From contig SMSO01000036.1 of assembly GCA_004764695.1 (NCBI GenBank), positions 1,880,001 to 1,944,000 on the forward strand: a stretch of 64,000 bases of DNA, written 5' to 3'. Position numbers and translations under genes: made by a program. This stretch comes from Schizochytrium sp. TIO01 (taxonomy: Eukaryota; Sar; Bigyra; Thraustochytrida; Thraustochytriidae). Under the pieces are notes generated by a model. That model saw only the letters and a list, made by a program, of their open reading frames with translations. It searched no databases and had not been told where the DNA came from. Shown one piece after another: positions 1 through 10,789 of this stretch (position 1 is its first letter; each line of letters begins with the position of its first letter).

Positions 1-2817
1 ATCTTCCTCAGTCTGATCACCATACTTCTTCTTCATCTTCTTGAGCTTATTCTTTTTACGACGTGGGAGGTTTGTGTTCGCACCCTTTGGAGCTTTTGGT
101 TCTGCAACTGCCTTGCTTTTGCCCTTGTTGCCACTTTGGGCATTGGTAGCCTCCTTACTGCTGTCCTGCTGAACACCAGTCTTCTTCTCCTTCTTCTTTT
201 GACGCCTTTCCTTAGCAGTCATGTAACCTCCACCACGAGTGGATGATTTTCCGTCCACATCGTCATCTTCTTCACCGGACCCTTGCATCAAGGTAGACTT
301 GGTTGCAGGTGCTTCCAGCTCATCCATTATGTCTTGGTCATCATATGTGTCAGCCTCTTCTTCCTCGTCTTTCTCCTTCTTGATGGTCTTCGCAGTCTCC
401 TCTTCTTCTCCCTCATCACTGTCATCCTCTTTATTTGAGGCATCCTCAGTATCGTTGCTATTTTCTGCAGAAACATCATCCTGGTTTTCGGCATCAACAT
501 CAAACCCATCTTCATCTTCATCTTCTTCTTCTTCTTCTTCTCCATCTTCTTCTACATCTTCCTTTGAGGAGGGAGCTTTGGGGGGCAGAGCATCATCTTT
601 AGCAGGCTTGCTTGATACATCTTGAACATCCATGGCGCGCCAATCAACCTTGCGAGTATCATAGGACTCCTGGGTTTCATCAAGCTTAAAGATGAATCCA
701 AACGAAAGCTCAAGACGGCAAGGTGGCAAGAAGTTCTTCTTGCCCCGAATCATGAAACTACCTGTGGTGAGGTATTCACCTGTGGGAGCTGTCTTTGAAA
801 CTTGATCCGCGTGTACCCACCAGGCAGAAGTGATTATCTTGGCAGTCCAAGCGTTCGACATGCAAACAGTCATGGCACCTGCCTGGCGAAGCGATTCAGG
901 GGGGATGGAAACCCCAGCTTTCGGAGCACGCACGATACAAGTGGCCGCACCATGCAGATCAGCGTGCACGTAAATATCTCCGTGTGAGGCCCGCAAATAC
1001 TTTTTCACCAAAAGCTCGTTTTGTTGAGCATCACGACCAGCAAGGACAAGAATTCCCTCACTTGTGATGAACCAAAGAAATTTCTCAAACCAGTTAACCT
1101 TGCGCTGTTCACGCACACGTCGCCTACCTGCTTCATGTTTCTCCATCTCCTTATGATACTTCTTCTCAGCTGCTTCAAGAACCTTCTCGGAAGCCTCCTT
1201 GGTACGCTCTGCCTTGTCAACGGCTTGCTTCTTGTTCTGGTACATACTAGAAACATTTGCGTAGGCTGAAAGGTTGATGTTTACATTGACCTTCACGAAT
1301 GGATTGCGTTTTGGGCGTCTCTGCTTCTTGGCGCTACGGCGATTCTTGTTGGCCTTTTCCAGTTCGTCTGCGTCATCATCCTCTTCGGAGTCATCCTCGG
1401 AGTCACTTTCATCTTCGCTTTCATCCAGATCCGGCATTGGGAGACGCAACGTGATTTCGTTCCGCTCTAATGCGGTACTCTCAATGAGACTTGCGATAGG
1501 GTTGCCCTTAGACTTCTCCAAAGAGATGAGCTCATCAAGCTCATCCCAAGACATACCAGAGGCTACAGCAGAGCGAACTACAAGGAGAGCCTTATCGACA
1601 TCCTCCACGTTAAACGTGATAGCCTCTGCACACAGCTCCTTTTTGGAAACCTCTTCGTGCAAAGTCTGAATACGAGACTCTTGATCTTTGCGAATAGCCT
1701 CAACCTTCTTGGCCGCAGCCTTTTTATGGGCAAGAGAGGCCTTCTCCTGACGCTGGATATCAATCTTTGAGTAAAACTCATCAACAGCATCATTAAGTGA
1801 GTCGAAATATTGCACATCCCGGTCTCTGTACTGCTCCAAAAGGACGGGCTCGAAGCGATCATAGAAAACAGTCGTAGGGCTGTTATCCTCCTCAGCATCC
1901 TCAAGAGTCTTGCCTTTCTCAAAGATCAGAACAGCTTTGCTAGACTCGAGATCATCAAGCTTGTTTAGCACATCAAGAGCATTAGTCTTGAAAGAATCTA
2001 GCAGCTTGCCGAGAAAATCCTCCCCATCTTCATTTTCAAGTAGGTGAGGGGTTAGTTTCTGGCCAGGACGCAACCCAGCAAGCAAGATGCAATGCTCCAC
2101 AAGATCAGGGCCGAGGTGATTCACAGGACTAGTTCGCAAGGTGAGACCCTGCTTGAGTGTCGGGGCGACTGTCTTCTTGGATTTGCCTTTATTTCCAGCG
2201 GATGTATCACCGCCGTTGCCTTGGGCGAGCGAAGCTTCAAAATCATCGAGAACGTTCTTGAGAAAACCACGAAGAACATCATGCGTGAGTGAGTCAAGTG
2301 CTTCAGCGTCTGTAAGAGCTGCTCCTTGACTTTTGCCAATAGCTTGCAAATAATTTTCACCCACAGCAAAACGGACTTCATCATCCTTAAACACACGAAT
2401 CAGTGAAAGTACATTGTAGTCGCAATCTGTGAGGACCACGTTACCTGCTGCATACAGCTCCAAAATAATGTGATACTCGCTCTCATGCTTCTCATAAAGT
2501 CCAAACTTGAAATCTACAACTCGGTCTCCACCGAGTTGTTCAATTGAGAGCAAGCGCTTCTGACGAATATGCTTTCGTAGCTTCATAGAGAAGCCACTCG
2601 GCATATCTGCCTTCTCTTTGACGAACTTGGTCGAGTGAAAACGAACACCGGATTCAATCACAACAAGCATCTTATCGCGGCCAGGTTCCGTCAGTTTGAG
2701 CAGAAATGTCTTGGAATCCACATCGTAGATATTCTGCACCCACGTCCCTACGCAGCTCGCGTCGAGCTCAGTAGCTAATCTGCGGATATCAAGTGCGCCA
2801 AACTTCGTTTTGGGCAT
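1..2817 (-). CDS. NEMF: NEMF/Rqc2 ribosome quality control protein (C-terminus beyond window)
   Basis: This protein binds stalled 60S subunits that still carry peptidyl-tRNA, recruits the Listerin ubiquitin ligase and, in yeast, directs C-terminal alanine/threonine tailing. The frame is open from ATG at 2817 to the window edge (939 codons seen), so the C-terminal domain is missing only because the window ends. The NFACT-N start reads MPKTKFGALDIRRL and is followed by NIYDVDSKTFLLKL. D10, D98 and R99 sit where yeast Rqc2 has D9, D98 and R99, which are needed for tailing. Long charged helices lie near residues 380-540. The NFACT-R part includes DLHGA at 620 and then SAWWVHADQVSKTAPTGEYL and GSFMIRGKKNFLPP. 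An acidic tract at about 750-860 and a lysine-rich tail follow, as in other family members. No intron is seen. Confidence 0.96.
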   Translation of the reverse strand, partial: MPKTKFGALDIRRLATELDASCVGTWVQNIYDVDSKTFLLKLTEPGRDKMLVVIESGVRFHSTKFVKEKADMPSGFSMKLRKHIRQKRLLSIEQLGGDRVVDFKFGLYEKHESEYHIILELYAAGNVVLTDCDYNVLSLIRVFKDDEVRFAVGENYLQAIGKSQGAALTDAEALDSLTHDVLRGFLKNVLDDFEASLAQGNGGDTSAGNKGKSKKTVAPTLKQGLTLRTSPVNHLGPDLVEHCILLAGLRPGQKLTPHLLENEDGEDFLGKLLDSFKTNALDVLNKLDDLESSKAVLIFEKGKTLEDAEEDNSPTTVFYDRFEPVLLEQYRDRDVQYFDSLNDAVDEFYSKIDIQRQEKASLAHKKAAAKKVEAIRKDQESRIQTLHEEVSKKELCAEAITFNVEDVDKALLVVRSAVASGMSWDELDELISLEKSKGNPIASLIESTALERNEITLRLPMPDLDESEDESDSEDDSEEDDDADELEKANKNRRSAKKQRRPKRNPFVKVNVNINLSAYANVSSMYQNKKQAVDKAERTKEASEKVLEAAEKKYHKEMEKHEAGRRRVREQRKVNWFEKFLWFITSEGILVLAGRDAQQNELLVKKYLRASHGDIYVHADLHGAATCIVRAPKAGVSIPPESLRQAGAMTVCMSNAWTAKIITSAWWVHADQVSKTAPTGEYLTTGSFMIRGKKNFLPPCRLELSFGFIFKLDETQESYDTRKVDWRAMDVQDVSSKPAKDDALPPKAPSSKEDVEEDGEEEEEEDEDEDGFDVDAENQDDVSAENSNDTEDASNKEDDSDEGEEEETAKTIKKEKDEEEEADTYDDQDIMDELEAPATKSTLMQGSGEEDDDVDGKSSTRGGGYMTAKERRQKKKEKKTGVQQDSSKEATNAQSGNKGKSKAVAEPKAPKGANTNLPRRKKNKLKKMKKKYGDQTEED

Positions 2818-3857
2818 CTTTCTAAAAAGATCTCAAAACCTTTGCAAGTTCTGCAATTTACACAACAAGATTGCCACAATCTGAAGCTGTGGCTTTCAGG
2901 GTTTGCCCTTAGCTAACGCGACGTCCACTCCGAAAAGTCTCCCTCAAACCAAAGAAATGAAAAGTAACCAACAAGGAGCGAGCGATCTTGGAGCGATCCT
3001 GTCCAAACCAAACGCTCTCGAAAGTAAAGCTGTCGGAAAACCTTGGAGCCGAAACTATTGAAGGCACGACCACCACGAAGCCTTTATAGCTCGGGATGGC
3101 CTTGCCCAGCTTTGGTTTCACAGCAAGCGAGCGAGAGGTTGCTCGATCTAATGATAATTGATCGCAGAGACTCGTGAAGCAAAGGAAAGAAAGCAAAGTA
3201 TTGAATAAAAGAAAGTAGAAAATATTTGGTAGATACCTAGTACCATATATTAGTCCAATTAAAAAAAAAGAAAAAGAAAAAAAAAGGAGCTGCCTACTGC
3301 ACCGTGAAGGCTCGCTCGAGGGACCGCGTTTGTCTCTTTGGGCCACCACTTTCGGGAAGGAAAGATTATGATATTAAAAAAAGATTACCAGAAATCAATG
3401 ACGAAGAGACACCAGGTAGGTACTTGCCTGCATAACATGGTAAAACAGAAGCCGACTCTTCTCGCAGAAGGAGTATAAATTGTAGAAAAATTTGTTTAAA
3501 ATGATACAGTGTTCGGAATACTGAAAGATAATAAACTTGCTTGGAAATATTCCAATGGTGAGCAAAATCGTGCAAATAGACTGGCTGGTTTTACATAGGT
3601 CAAGAAATTTTCGCAAAGAGCAGTATACAACTCTATGAATGGTATGAGAAGATTGCCAATCGAAGAAAAGAAAAAATGATAGTGCATTTTTAATACGAAG
3701 AGGAATGATGCAGATATGGTCAATGCGACGTGGTCGCTGATACAAGTAGATGTGAAAGAAATCTATGTTATTATTGTAGAAGGCATGTAGCGAAAATTAT
3801 TCGTCAAACATTCTTGAAAGAAAACAACGGAGAATCAGTGCTTTCAAATTTCAACCT
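2818..3857. other. intergenic, NEMF upstream region
   Basis: AT-rich spacer between two minus-strand genes; it should hold the NEMF promoter. It carries an A-rich purine tract at about 3260-3286. Open frames here are short and rich in Phe, Leu and Ser. No RNA gene or conserved protein was recognised. Confidence 0.6.
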
Positions 3858-4508
3858 TCAGAGGGTACTTTGGTCAACACCACCAGTTGAGTAGTGTTCC
3901 AGGAAAAATTTCACACGGTCCACTTCACCGAGATACTGTTCTTGGGCCATTTTCTGAATTTTTGAGCCCATGAATATCCCACATGGCCCGGCTTTGGACT
4001 TATAAAACTTCTTCATAGATTCCAAGGTACGAGCACTGGATATACGGGTGACTTGACACATGTTCTCATCTCCATGATACGGTGCTAAGTCCCAACGTTG
4101 TAAGGCATGCCTTACGTTGCCATGCTCTGTAATATCCACTGTTTGTACAATATGACGGCCTTCGACAGCCTTGCGAATTTCGATGCGAAGTTTACAATTG
4201 CTCAATATTTGCTCGTAATTTGCCCCAACTCCCTTTGAGGGTCCGCTTGTGCGCGCAACCGTACACGAAGGTTGTTCGGCCTTGATAAAAGCCTGCACAT
4301 CAAGCAAGGCTGTAAAAACCTGATCAGCACTCGCTGGAACGACAAAGGTTAATGTCTCTTCTCCTGTAGTCTCGTCATAGCTTGGCAGCTTTGGAGGTCT
4401 TGCTGGGGGTGCATCTGATTTTCGGGACAGGCGATCTGCGATTGCAGGCGCTGGGGCTGCAAGGCCCATATCTGCAGGTGCTGGGGCGGCAGAAACCTTT
4501 TCGGACAT
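3858..4508 (-). CDS. SRPBCC/START-like domain protein, function unknown
   Basis: A 216-residue protein from a clear ATG. The first 40 residues are rich in Ala and Pro and probably disordered. From about residue 50 the pattern fits a SRPBCC (polyketide cyclase/START-like) lipid- or ligand-binding fold: a strand ETLTFVVPASADQVFTALLD, a turn near GPSKGVGANYEQIL, alternating strands through HIVQTVDITEHG and RWDLAPY, then a long C-terminal helix ending DRVKFFLEHYSTG. No signal peptide or membrane segment is visible. The fold is inferred from the strand/helix rhythm and not from a database match; the ligand is unknown. Upstream lies a 5 kb gap. Confidence 0.7.
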   Translation of the reverse strand: MSEKVSAAPAPADMGLAAPAPAIADRLSRKSDAPPARPPKLPSYDETTGEETLTFVVPASADQVFTALLDVQAFIKAEQPSCTVARTSGPSKGVGANYEQILSNCKLRIEIRKAVEGRHIVQTVDITEHGNVRHALQRWDLAPYHGDENMCQVTRISSARTLESMKKFYKSKAGPCGIFMGSKIQKMAQEQYLGEVDRVKFFLEHYSTGGVDQSTL

Positions 4509-7500
4509 CTTGATAACACCAGAAGATCAGCAACTCAACCAGTATGAAGCAGTCACTCCAAAGTAGCTTTATTTGGTCTGGCGAAGGAACTCGTGGGCTT
4601 CGCTGCCTTCCCTCGCTCAGGTCTCGACTCCAGTTGTAAAATTCCATATAAAAGCTGCTATTTTAGAGGAAAGTAAACGAAAAGGAAAAACACACTAGTA
4701 ATGGTAGGATTTGCTTCTAAGATGGGGGTGTGCACGCGTCGCACGCCAGAAAATGCACGCCCCTAGCTCAGCTCCTTCGACCAGCTCGTTCCTGCTTTTG
4801 CACTGATTTAAAGACGTTGGGTTTTGCAAAGAACAATCCACGCGCTGATATGTTCATGATTACAAGTTTACTTTATTTTTGTAGGCATGGAGCGATTTGC
4901 ATTTTACTTTTTCTAACTTTGGATACGCAACAGGTTTTCAATTTAAGGATTGTTAGTTTGAAAAGGAGTAGATGCTGGTTGGTGCGGGTATATCATTTGG
5001 GTTGCGTTTCTGACTTTGCAATACATATTTGAAGGCCCTGAATCCAGAACAAGCACTAGACTTTGAGACGGCCTTGGTTCAATCCTTGCAAATTTCAATC
5101 AACTCTGACCTCTACAATTCTACAGACTTAAAGCATTTCGTAATTCTTGCATGAAAGCGAGATCAAAGAAATAAGATGCAACTGAGTATACAAACGTCAA
5201 CGAAGACTGCTTTCGGGGCATATTTTTGCACAGTTGGTTGATTGTTTAAATGCCACTTGAGACGAGTTGGTTCTCTTGCTCTGTCACACAAGCACTCTTC
5301 GTGGTGTCGCTAGGGAGAACTTTATTGAGTGTAACCTTATTTGAAACATAGTTAACCAAGACTGTCTAAAGCCCGACAACGGGGAGTAATAAAATTGACA
5401 AGTGCAGGATATTGAGGTTTTTAAACCTGGATACGTATTTATTAATGTTGGAATTACTCTCACTGCGCAGAGACAAAGTGTCTTCAGCAAGTAAGTGCAT
5501 CAAAAGTTGTTTGGTCAAAGTTGTCCCAGCTTAAAATTGCATCATTTCAAGAGAGAAAAGAGACAGAAAGGTTGGCAAGTAGGTATGAAAGTATGTAAGG
5601 AACCTCAGGTGCAGTCAGTATTTTCATTCACCGTGGAAAGCCAAAGGGTCAACTTAGGAGGAATGCAATTTTATTGCACAATACATTGTTTGTGTATTTC
5701 ATCTTGCGTTGACCAGGGCGTCACGGAAAGTATAAAAATGAACGAACTTTACATTTTTTTTTTGTTAGAATTCATGATCTGGATTATCTGCTTGCTGATA
5801 AAAGTTACTAAGGTACGAGAGACACTGCTTAGTGAATCTAGAAGACAATGTAAGGCCTTTTCAGTAAAAACAAAAACTTAAAAGAAAAAAAACAGCGAGA
5901 CCCAGCTAAACCTTTAGCAGATCGAGAGCAAGTTTGCAAGAAAGACCAGTTATTCCGAATTCTGCAACTCGACCATTGAGCAACAAATGGCCTCAATAAC
6001 ATCCAGATCAGCACGTCTGATGACGTCTCCATTTAGTAAACTCTGCGCTTATTGCCTCGAAGTGAGCTGGCAGATTACGACCATCTTGCACCGACAGAAC
6101 CTGCTGAATATATGTAGACTTTCAGCTGCATCAGCGATCATCAAAACAAGGTCATTCGGTGAACCCCAGAGCGGTTCCTATGTCATTAACGCATTAGCGT
6201 GAAGTGCAATTGCTGCAAAATTGCGATCAACGCACTTCCCATCCTCGTCACTTGTGGTAGGTTCTGGCCTTATATTGTTATCTCTCAAGCAACTTGAACT
6301 TGTTTTCTGATCAAGCCTGGATAGTTTTTTCGAACCAGCTTTAACCCACAAAGACCACAGCAAAGTGTCCTAGACGAAGATCCGAATAACAATAGATCCT
6401 TAAGACTAGCTACCTAGACTGGGTGCGGAGACCAGGAAAGATCGAGCCCAATTTGCAAAAGTGCTTCAACTTACGGAGAGTTTCAAGAACTTCGAGTCAA
6501 CCACGAAGTCTAAATCAAGTCATCATGATCGACACTACCGCTGGTGCTTTTGGTTCTCTCCAAGTTGCCTTGCAGCCCATCCGTCTATCCATCTGCCGGT
6601 CTGGAGACAGTTCTGGTTGAGTCGCACTCTTCACTCTCTGTTGATTTTCTGGGAATGCCGATGCGTTACGAATGACCATCAGCGAAAGCCAGCAAGAAAA
6701 GGCTACTGTTTATACTATCTAGGGGAGCTAGCACTCGCAAGACGAAGAAACTCATCTTACGTCATCACCACTCAGAAAGCAGCAGATCTCCAGCCAGGCT
6801 GAAGAAACAGCTGGTCTGGGGTCGAGCGCTCATTGCCACATCGCCTGATGCCAAAGCGATGCGTTTCGAGGGGCCCTCATGAGCAACACCAGTGTCAGCG
6901 CTGGCGAGTTTTCGCCTCTGAGTTTATTCGTCAGCGCGCAGTTTTTAGCGCCTTTCCGACGAAACTAGAGCCAGAGTTAGTAATTTATTACTATTTTATT
7001 ATTCTTAGGTTATTCCTTTTCCTACGATTTAACTTTTAAAATTAAATTTATAAATATGATATAATATAAGAATCATAGGACGATAATAATCAAATGATAA
7101 TAGGCCTAATAATAAGCAAAAGTAGTACTAGTCGTCAGGAAATAAATAACAGAAGCAATATGTGTGCTTTTTTGAGGGTAACTAGGTATATAGTTCCTTC
7201 TTTGATAGCATTGTGTTATTGAATAATAGATCTAAGTAGCTGACAGCTGAGGTGAGCTTAGTGCCGAGGCTCCAAACCAATCTCCGAGCCTGCAAACCTA
7301 CCTACACTTGGTTCTAGAGAGCCATTCCTTTCCACCTTTGAGATGGTCTCCGCGTCGCAGGAGTTGTAACCAAACAAGAGGAGTATGGAGGTACAGACTA
7401 AATCTTTTTTTATCCTGATTTTTTTTGTTTAAACTTTAAAAATAGGTTGTACTTAGTACATATAGGCCCATATGGAGAAAAAAAGAAAAGAAAAAAAAGT

Positions 7501-9487
7501 TGACAGGAGAAAGGAAGAAGAAAGAATCCATCGACTACTACAGGACCCGTTTGTTTTCCTTTACGCTCGACTAATGAATAGACTTGAAACTCTAAAAAGG
7601 GCATTGGAGGGTTATGAACAGCCAGAAATAAGTCCAGTCGTTCTGCTTGAACAGCTTCGGCCGATTAACTTGAATCGATGGCTATCACCGAAGCTCCCTC
7701 GGAAGGAAGAACTCCAAAAGAGAGAATGACCATACCTATTTTTATTTTTTATTTTTTAATCGAAAAGATAAAATTAAAAAATTGATTGACTCTGATCGCA
7801 TCATTTCCTTCGGTCCGGTATAATGGAGCCTCTAAATAAATAGTACAGGTATTCTTGTGCACCTTGCAGCGAAATACGTGTACTGTACGAAATGGATCTT
7901 TGCCAGGTTGACGAAAACATAGGAGAGGAAGGAATAATGCTGTTCAGGAGATGTAAGAAAACTAGTACCAGTAGTAGTATGAAAACGAAGCATTTATTCC
8001 ATTTCATCAATATCTGTCAATCACTGCTGTGTTCGCGATGATGTGTCAACTATGTTTGGCTGCCTTCCATAGAGTCTCTCTGAATGGATAAGTTGCTCTG
8101 TTGACTTCTGATTGATCCAATCAATAGATAATGAATGAATGAATGAATGAATACAAACAGTAACATGAAGATAAGACGCACTACTGCTAATAATACTACT
8201 GCAATCTAATTTGGCCGGAAAGGTGAGCAAACCTTGAACTCGTGCGAGGCGCAACTCGAGAGCATCAATCAGCGACCCGTGCGTCGGACGGTAAGTGCAA
8301 GAGGTCCCGAACTGTGGCGAGGCGGCTCCCACCGTGGGCCGCCCTACGGTGCCGGTCCCAGAGATGGCTTTTTGGGGTGATGGGGCGATGTCTTGGATAC
8401 TGGTTTGGACCTGCTTGCTTATTAGCAAGGCGAAAACTAGTACGATTTAGGAGAGGGAGTGAGTTTATCCACTTTGCTCTGCATACGCAAAATAAAGATA
8501 GGCTGATAGGTTGATCTCTCGTGATCTCCAAGTAGGAGGTATCTGGTTTAGTTCTTCAGTTGTAATAATCTTTCATTCATCTGGAAAGACTTGAACCAAC
8601 TCGAGGCGGCCAATCTGCTATTTTAGTGATCATGACTACCATGGCTTGGTGAGCTCCTTACGATGTACTAGAACTCCACCTCGAGTCAGGTTAAATACGA
8701 GAAATCTTGATCTCCCAAATGGAGTTCCTCGAACTAATACGGGAGCAAACGCCGTCTCTAAAAGGAACAGGCGAAAATGGAGCATGTATGGAGTGAGAGG
8801 CACTCTGTATTGCACCGTGCTCAGGTATCAGGTCGTTGGATGGCGCCAAAATGAAGGTTGGTGATAAGTCCTCTCCGTTGGCCTTTCCGTTTTTTCTTTT
8901 GTTAAACGAGAATCTATGCGGGGAAATGACAAGAAGTGCCAGTACTATCTACTTGTACGCTAGTAAGGTGGCCAGTTGGATTGGACATATGAAAAGCCTG
9001 TTGAGCCTCAAGTAAAGTAAAGGCTCAAGTTTGAAATCATTCTACTCAAATTGGGGTGCAGAATGACGAGTAGAACTTTGGGACCTTTTCTGGGATTTCT
9101 CAGGCGCAACCTTTGCGAGCTACCACCACCCTAAGGGAGGGCATTTAAAGCTTCACACGAAGACCAAGATTGGAAACTTCGTTGAAGTTAGCGCTTAGCA
9201 GCTTGCTTGCGGTCTGGCAGCGAGAATAATTGAGTAGCATCTGCCTTCATCTATGATAATAGTAGAGGATAGCATTGAGCACATTTGATAAGAGAGTCGA
9301 ATTTACGTCAGGGGAATTCAACATAAGGATCTAACGGAGCTCTTGGGACAATGTAATGGAAGTGAACGAACCAAATTGACTAACGCAACACTTGGAACTA
9401 TTGATCTTTGCAACTTGTGTACCATAGAAAGTACAAGTAGTATCAGCTCAGGAGACAGTCGATACCCTTACCTTTTAAATTAACACC
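4509..9487. other. 5 kb gene-poor region
   Basis: No conserved gene recognised. A 71-codon ATG frame (5987-6202, plus) and open but stop-interrupted minus-strand frames over 5980-6360 could be decayed coding sequence or chance. GC-rich islands lie at about 6830-6970 and 8225-8430. An (AATG)n microsatellite is at 8130-8152. The last few hundred bases should hold the promoter of the EF-hand gene. A tRNA-like T-loop at about 5086 lacks a pairing stem. Confidence 0.5.
7472..7729 (+). CDS. possible small basic protein (85 residues)
   Basis: An ATG-initiated open frame that stays open through an AT-rich stretch. The first 20 residues are Lys/Arg-rich because they run through a purine tract (MEKKRKEKKVDRRKEEERI). 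The remainder mixes hydrophobic and charged residues (FLYARLMNRLETLKRALEGY) and could form a helix. No known family is recognised. It stands alone in a large gap. It may be an exon, a real small gene or chance. Confidence 0.2.
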   Translation: MEKKRKEKKVDRRKEEERIHRLLQDPFVFLYARLMNRLETLKRALEGYEQPEISPVVLLEQLRPINLNRWLSPKLPRKEELQKRE

Positions 9488-10789
9488 ATGGCAGACGAGG
9501 ACTGGGATACCTCCACGTACGAAGAAGCTCCGGCTGATCCGTACAACAAATCATCATTTGCCGGCGGCGCTGCTGCACCCCCAAGTGCACCATCAGCATC
9601 AACAAGTGCTTCGCCATCTACGACTGAAGCATCTCCAGTGCCGATTCAGAAGCACGAAGAAGTAAGCGTTGAAGAGGTTAGCGAGCCGCTCAACAAACTT
9701 TCTGTCGAAGAGGATACCTCATCTACCCCTCCTCCAATCATCATGCCGCCCGCTACGCAGCCCCCCAAGGCCGAGCTGGCCCCGGAGAGGTTTGAAGAGG
9801 AAGCCCGCATCAGTGCCAAGGACCGCACCTCTTCTCCTGTTCGCTCGGGACGCTCGCCTTCGCCCAGCCGCCGTGGCTCTGGCCCTGCGCCGGCAGACGC
9901 CCCGGAGTTTCTTCGCAACAGCCACCAGGGTAATGCCTTCACTGAGAAGCTTTCCGCTGATGGTCTCGCCTTCTTTAACGAGCTTTGTGAGAAGCCTTTC
10001 GCTGAGCAAGCCATTGCGTTCTTGAACGCATACTGGTCTGAAGTTGGTTCTCAGTCTGAGTTTATCTTCACTGTTGCCTACGAAATGCTCCGCAAGGCTG
10101 ACATGCACGCCAAGGGCATCAACTATGTTCACCTGTATGAGGAGGGTAACCTTTTGGATTTTAACATTGGCCTTTACTTTTACGAGAAGCTCTGCAAGCT
10201 CGTCCTCGACGATGATGCTGGCGCCAAGTGGCGTGATGACCCTCAGTGGGCCCCTTCTATGCCGGAGATGATGACTGCTATCAAGCGTAAGATTGAGCTC
10301 CGTGAGAAGGTCGATGTAAACTTTGATGGCCAGGTCTCCTTCCTAGAGTACTTGCTCTACCAGTACCGTGACCATGCCAACCCGGCAGACTTTGTCCAGC
10401 GTGCCATGAAGCACGACACTGAGGAGCACCCTGAGATCTTGAAAGCTCGCCAGGCTCTTGCTGATGTAAACAAGGCCATCAAGGCATACGAAGCCGAGAA
10501 GCATCGCCTCACCGAGCTTGCTGAGAAGCCCGGCGTCAAGGGTCTTGGAGCTAAGCACCAGCTTGCCATTCTCGACGCCTCTCCTCTTGCCGAGCAGCTC
10601 AACAAGTCTCTCATTACTGCCGAGGCTGCTGTTCGCATTGCTGTGCGCAAGTTCGGCAATGGCCGTGTCCCTGCCGCCGCTGGCGACTCCTCTGAGCCGG
10701 TTTCCACCAAACCCACCGAGGGTTCTATGTGGTGGCTCCAGCGCGATCTCGAGGAGAAGAAGAAGCTCTATGGCCGTCGCACCAAGTAA
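9488..10789 (+). CDS. conserved EF-hand protein with one Ca2+ loop
   Basis: A 433-residue protein; the start has a good context (caccATGg). Residues 1-140 are low-complexity (Ala, Pro, Ser, Glu), with an RS-like stretch around SPVRSGRSPSPSRRGS. A helical domain from about 150 reads FTEKLSADGLAFFNEL and then FAEQAIAFLNAYWSEVGSQ. One canonical EF-hand loop lies at 276-287 (DVNFDGQVSFLE), with acidic or polar ligands at positions 1, 3, 5 and 12. A long C-terminal helix follows (HPEILKARQALADVNKAI). The layout matches uncharacterised EF-hand proteins I recall from other protists. Codon use is GC-rich at the third position, suggesting strong expression. A role in Ca2+-dependent scaffolding is inference only. 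Confidence 0.85.
   Translation: MADEDWDTSTYEEAPADPYNKSSFAGGAAAPPSAPSASTSASPSTTEASPVPIQKHEEVSVEEVSEPLNKLSVEEDTSSTPPPIIMPPATQPPKAELAPERFEEEARISAKDRTSSPVRSGRSPSPSRRGSGPAPADAPEFLRNSHQGNAFTEKLSADGLAFFNELCEKPFAEQAIAFLNAYWSEVGSQSEFIFTVAYEMLRKADMHAKGINYVHLYEEGNLLDFNIGLYFYEKLCKLVLDDDAGAKWRDDPQWAPSMPEMMTAIKRKIELREKVDVNFDGQVSFLEYLLYQYRDHANPADFVQRAMKHDTEEHPEILKARQALADVNKAIKAYEAEKHRLTELAEKPGVKGLGAKHQLAILDASPLAEQLNKSLITAEAAVRIAVRKFGNGRVPAAAGDSSEPVSTKPTEGSMWWLQRDLEEKKKLYGRRTK

Noticed and set aside
239-625. Ser-rich plus-strand frame
   Set aside because: Shadow of the acidic tract of NEMF on the other strand.
5987-6202. 71-codon ATG frame
   Set aside because: Both strands are partly open here and no homology or supported splice partner was found, so it is mentioned only in the gap description.
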